DNA of 43,605 nt from an uncultured Leptolyngbya sp. (lineage in GTDB: Bacteria > Cyanobacteriota > Cyanobacteriia > Phormidesmidales > Phormidesmidaceae). The stretch's first letter is position 1. Each line of letters begins with the position of its first letter. The translations under genes and the position numbers were made by a program. The notes beneath the pieces are model-generated. The model saw only the letters and a program-made list of their open reading frames with translations, made no database searches and was not told where the DNA came from. The stretch lies in NCBI GenBank assembly GCA_937899365.1, contig CALBPH010000630.1, positions 1 through 43,605 on the forward strand, given 5' to 3'. This document shows, piece by piece, positions 40,434 through 43,605 of this stretch.

Positions 40434-41780
40434 ATGCTTCCTTCGCCATCCTCCCAACCAGGTTCCACGGCTCAACCCGCTACGCCTAAGCGTCGTTCTT
40501 TCTTAGGCAACGTCGTTAGAATTTTTGCCTGGACTGGCATTTTTGGCACCACAGCGGTGGTTTCCGCCGCGGCAGGAGCGGCCTTTATCTTGACGGTGCC
40601 CTTGCCCAAAAGTCTAGGAGAGGCCACCGCTACCCCACCCCTCAGCGACCTATGGCAGTCTGGCTTTCGCTACCAGGTATCGCGCCCTGTGACGATTTTG
40701 CTCATGGGTCTTGATGAAGCCATGGATATAGAAGGCGCAGCTCGGACTGATTTAGTCGGTCGTACAGACACGATGCTGCTGGCACGGGTTGATCCAGAAA
40801 GTGAAGCAATCAATATCATGTCTATTCCACGGGACACCCGCGTGGAAATTCCAGGCTATGGTATCGACAAAATCAACCAGGCCAATGTAGAGGGTGGAGC
40901 AGAGCTAGCGGCCCAAACCGTCAGCTACAACTTTAACGAGGTTGAAATCGACCGCTACGTGCGGGTGAGCACGGCGGCTTTTCGCGAAATTGTCGATTTG
41001 ATTGGTGGCGTCGAGGTCTTTGTGCCCAAGGCCATGCAATATGAGGACAAAACCCAAGGCTTAGTGATTGATTTAGAACCCGGTTGGCAGACCCTGAGTG
41101 GAGAAGAAGCAGAGCAGTTTGCCCGATTCCGGCAGGATGACCTGGGCGATATTGGCCGCGTACAGAGACAGCAAGTTTTACTGAAGGCCCTGCGTGATCG
41201 CCTGCTAAATCCAACGGTGATTACTCAGCTGCCCCAGATCGTCCGCATCTTGCAAACCCATATCGATACCAATCTTTCGACTGAAGAAATCCTGGCCCTG
41301 GCCGGCTTTGGTCTCCAGCTGGATAGAGAAGCCCTGAGCATGGTTATGCTACCCGGTCGGTTTAGCAGTCCCCAAGAATATAGGGCCAGCTACTGGATTG
41401 CGGATACCAATGAAACTAACGACGTCATGGAGCAGTTCTTTGATATTGAACCGGCAGCCGTCTTAGCCAACAACAGCCCCCGACGCTCCATTAGCCGTCT
41501 ACGCATAGCGGTACAAAATGCCTCTAGAGACCCCGACATGGGTCAGGCCGTGGTTACCCACCTGCGCAATGAAGGCTTTCGCAATGTGTATCTAATTCAG
41601 GATTGGCCTGCCTTCCATCATCAGACAGCGGTGATTGCCCAGCGAGGTGATCTAAATGGCGCTGGTTTTCTAGAAGCCGTCTTGGGTACTGGCAAGGTGG
41701 TCGCTGACTCGACGGGCGATGTAGATTCAGATATCACCATTCGCGTTGGCGACGATTGGACTGAGCAAGATAGCAGATAA
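40434..41780 (+). CDS. LytR-CpsA-Psr (LCP) family protein with C-terminal LytR_C-like domain
   Basis: VTILLMGLDEAMD...GRTDTMLLARVDPESEAINIMSIPRDTRVEIPGYGIDKINQANVEGG...FARFRQDDLGDIGRVQRQQ; RLRIAVQNASRDPDMGQAVVTHLRNEGFRNVYL. Confidence 0.94.
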   Translation: MLPSPSSQPGSTAQPATPKRRSFLGNVVRIFAWTGIFGTTAVVSAAAGAAFILTVPLPKSLGEATATPPLSDLWQSGFRYQVSRPVTILLMGLDEAMDIEGAARTDLVGRTDTMLLARVDPESEAINIMSIPRDTRVEIPGYGIDKINQANVEGGAELAAQTVSYNFNEVEIDRYVRVSTAAFREIVDLIGGVEVFVPKAMQYEDKTQGLVIDLEPGWQTLSGEEAEQFARFRQDDLGDIGRVQRQQVLLKALRDRLLNPTVITQLPQIVRILQTHIDTNLSTEEILALAGFGLQLDREALSMVMLPGRFSSPQEYRASYWIADTNETNDVMEQFFDIEPAAVLANNSPRRSISRLRIAVQNASRDPDMGQAVVTHLRNEGFRNVYLIQDWPAFHHQTAVIAQRGDLNGAGFLEAVLGTGKVVADSTGDVDSDITIRVGDDWTEQDSR

Positions 41781-41802
41781 TCGACTAGGGGACTTTAAAA
41801 CA

Positions 41803-41877
41803 ATGCTAATCACCGTATCGATGGCAACTGCCTTAGCCTGTGTCTGGGTATTACTAGCTGCGCAACCGGTTCAATAA
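41803..41877 (+). CDS. Putative 24-aa hydrophobic micro-peptide
   Basis: MLITVSMATALACVWVLLAAQPVQ*; weak ribosome-binding context upstream. Confidence 0.25.
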   Translation: MLITVSMATALACVWVLLAAQPVQ

Positions 41878-41942
41878 ACCATCAACGGATCGAAACTAAC
41901 GGCAGCAATCCTGATGGAAAGCGTCTAAGCAAACAGACGGCT

Positions 41943-42635
41943 TCAGCTCAATGCCCGCATTAACGGCTCCCATGATGACACATCTGCCATCAGGGTCCGA
42001 TAACCCAACACGTTCGGATGCAAGCCATCGCCACATAAGCGCTCGTGGCACCAAGCTGCGCCCTGGGAGAGCCATCGCTGGTATAGGTCTAAATAGTCAA
42101 TGCTTCGTTCTGCACAGGCGTGCCGAATAATTTGGCTGTAGCGGACCTGGTCGGCATTGGAAAAGTGCAGGACATCTGCATAGGGCATTAGTGATTCATT
42201 GACAGGCACCATCCCCACAAAAAATGTGGGGCATAGCTGCGTCGCCCGATCCAATAAACCATCCAACTCTCTAATAAAAGTGGCTTCGTCAGTCATGGGC
42301 CGCCCGGTAGAGCGCCCTAAACGAGCACAGTCGTTTAATCCGACAGACAGCACCAAAATATCGGGCACTCGACGGCGCAATTCGCCCCGTAGTGAAAATT
42401 CCTGCTCTAGCCTGGCGGAAACTTGCTGAACGCCATCCCCACGCACACCCAAGTTATAAATAATGGGTCCGGGCTCTGCTGGGTCCATCCATTGACGACG
42501 CAAACGCTCAACCCAACCGCCACCTTCGGTATCTCCATAGCCATAAATCAAACTATCACCCACCATCACAACCTTCTTAGGATGGGTAGTCTGACATTGA
42601 GCGCTGGCAACAGAGCGAGCAATAAGAGCAGTCAT
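41943..42635 (-). CDS. SGNH/GDSL hydrolase-type esterase (second in window)
   Basis: VVMVGDSLIYGYGDTEGGGWVERLRRQW...IIYNLGVRGDGVQQV...ILVLSVGLNDCARLG...LCGDGLHPNVLGYRTLM. Confidence 0.9.
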   Translation of the reverse strand: MTALIARSVASAQCQTTHPKKVVMVGDSLIYGYGDTEGGGWVERLRRQWMDPAEPGPIIYNLGVRGDGVQQVSARLEQEFSLRGELRRRVPDILVLSVGLNDCARLGRSTGRPMTDEATFIRELDGLLDRATQLCPTFFVGMVPVNESLMPYADVLHFSNADQVRYSQIIRHACAERSIDYLDLYQRWLSQGAAWCHERLCGDGLHPNVLGYRTLMADVSSWEPLMRALS

Positions 42636-43041
42636 AGAAAAAATGAAACCTAGCAGGCGGAATAACGAGACTATCGACGTTAGCCCTAATGACTACGCCT
42701 GTAAGTCTAGACCCCTGCAAATTAACATTTTGTATGGCTTCTTTTCAAATCTTTACCACTGGTTGATGTGAAATCTATGGGCTGTTGAAGATAGCTTTCT
42801 AAAGAGAGTGGCATGGTTAGATAGACACAACCCACAAACATTATATAACAGATGAAAATACCTAGTAGGAATCAACGGTATAGAAGCTTTAGAGGTATCA
42901 GATGAAGCTTCAGAGGAAACTGAGGCAACAGAGGCAATAGGGCTATTGACGAAGTACTCTACTTCAAGGGTTAGATATTGAAATTATCTTTACCAGTTCT
43001 CGCCAGGCAAGCCTTTGATTTCTTTAAGTATTTCTTTCTTT

Positions 43042-43065
43042 CTATACTAGAGTTGACTAGTATAG
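43042..43065. repeat. Perfect 9-bp inverted repeat with 6-nt spacer in AT-rich intergenic DNA
   Basis: CTATACTAG-agttga-CTAGTATAG. Confidence 0.8.
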
Positions 43066-43461
43066 ACCTCTCGAGAGTTACTAGAGTGCATTTGGACTGA
43101 ACTGGTGAATTGTTGATGCTTAATTAGTTAATTGTAAAAGACAATTGTTGTATTAACTGGTTGAAACCCAAACCCTTATGATTAATTAGGAGGTACAGGT
43201 GGCATCATAATCATTAAAGGAAAATATAGCCAGCTTCCGAGCGGGAACACTACAAAACATCAGATATAAATATCAATATACCATAGCATCATACTAACTT
43301 CGAGACCATGACCCAAAACCCAAAACCCATTAGAGAGGATGCAATTTCTTCCAACAAATAAGTATCAATATGTAGAAATCAACCCTACAAGAGAGATAAA
43401 TGTTCTATCAAAAGAAGGCGTATAGTTCGAATCAGACTAAACAATTCAGAACAGAGTAAAC

Positions 43462-43605
43462 ATGCTGAAGATTAAAATATACCTTGAAGTGACTCAGCAC
43501 GAGTTTAAGGGAATGGTCTGTGGCAGAATCGACAGAACTGTGATCACTGCCCTAGGCATTTTCTTCACAAGTTCTCATTTCGGTGCCTCGTCATTTAGTC
43601 TTGAG
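43462..43605 (+). CDS. Possible ORF running off the right edge, unknown function
   Basis: MLKIKIYLEVTQHEFKGMVCGRIDRTVITALGIFFTSSHFGASSFSLE... open to window end; no homology recognised. Confidence 0.25.
   Translation, partial: MLKIKIYLEVTQHEFKGMVCGRIDRTVITALGIFFTSSHFGASSFSLE

Noticed and set aside
42213-42231. CCCCACA-aaaaa-TGTGGGG hairpin
   Set aside because: Lies inside the SGNH hydrolase coding sequence; a short inverted repeat of this kind can arise by chance and no regulatory role is supported.

Overview
Chromosomal window from a cyanobacterium: it carries psaD, minCDE, a dnaK3/dnaJ3-type pair and abundant HIP1 octamers. It is mostly housekeeping content: nagA (partial, cut by the left edge), purE, amt, a DICT/GAF histidine kinase, an AMIN-domain protein, a thioredoxin-like protein, dnaJ and dnaK, tRNA-Leu(UAG), a DUF4349 lipoprotein, a sugar-nucleotide epimerase, pnp, tpiA, a GAF-GGDEF protein, a TPR protein, tilS, a PstS-like binding protein with an unusual repeat tail, minC-minD-minE, a SpoU-type methyltransferase, a lumenal thioredoxin-fold protein, a lipoprotein, ychF, a VOC protein, two SGNH hydrolases, ispH, a conserved hypothetical, an orphan ABC-2 permease, psaD, trpE, a membrane protein, manC and an LCP protein. 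I found no CRISPR array, transposase, integrase, prophage or recognisable biosynthetic cluster. The strongest unusual signals are: (1) a membrane-anchored PstS-like protein with seven exact-length 11-residue repeats outside the predicted TM segment and an 11/7-residue repeat tract inside it; (2) a 1019-aa DnaK with a ~395-aa Y/G/Q/D/R/S-rich prion-like tail, paired with a zinc-finger-less DnaJ; (3) a perfect loop-free 52-bp palindrome between convergent genes minE and a methyltransferase; (4) unannotated micro-ORFs encoding single-TM peptides. All functional calls come from reading translated sequence; no database search was run.
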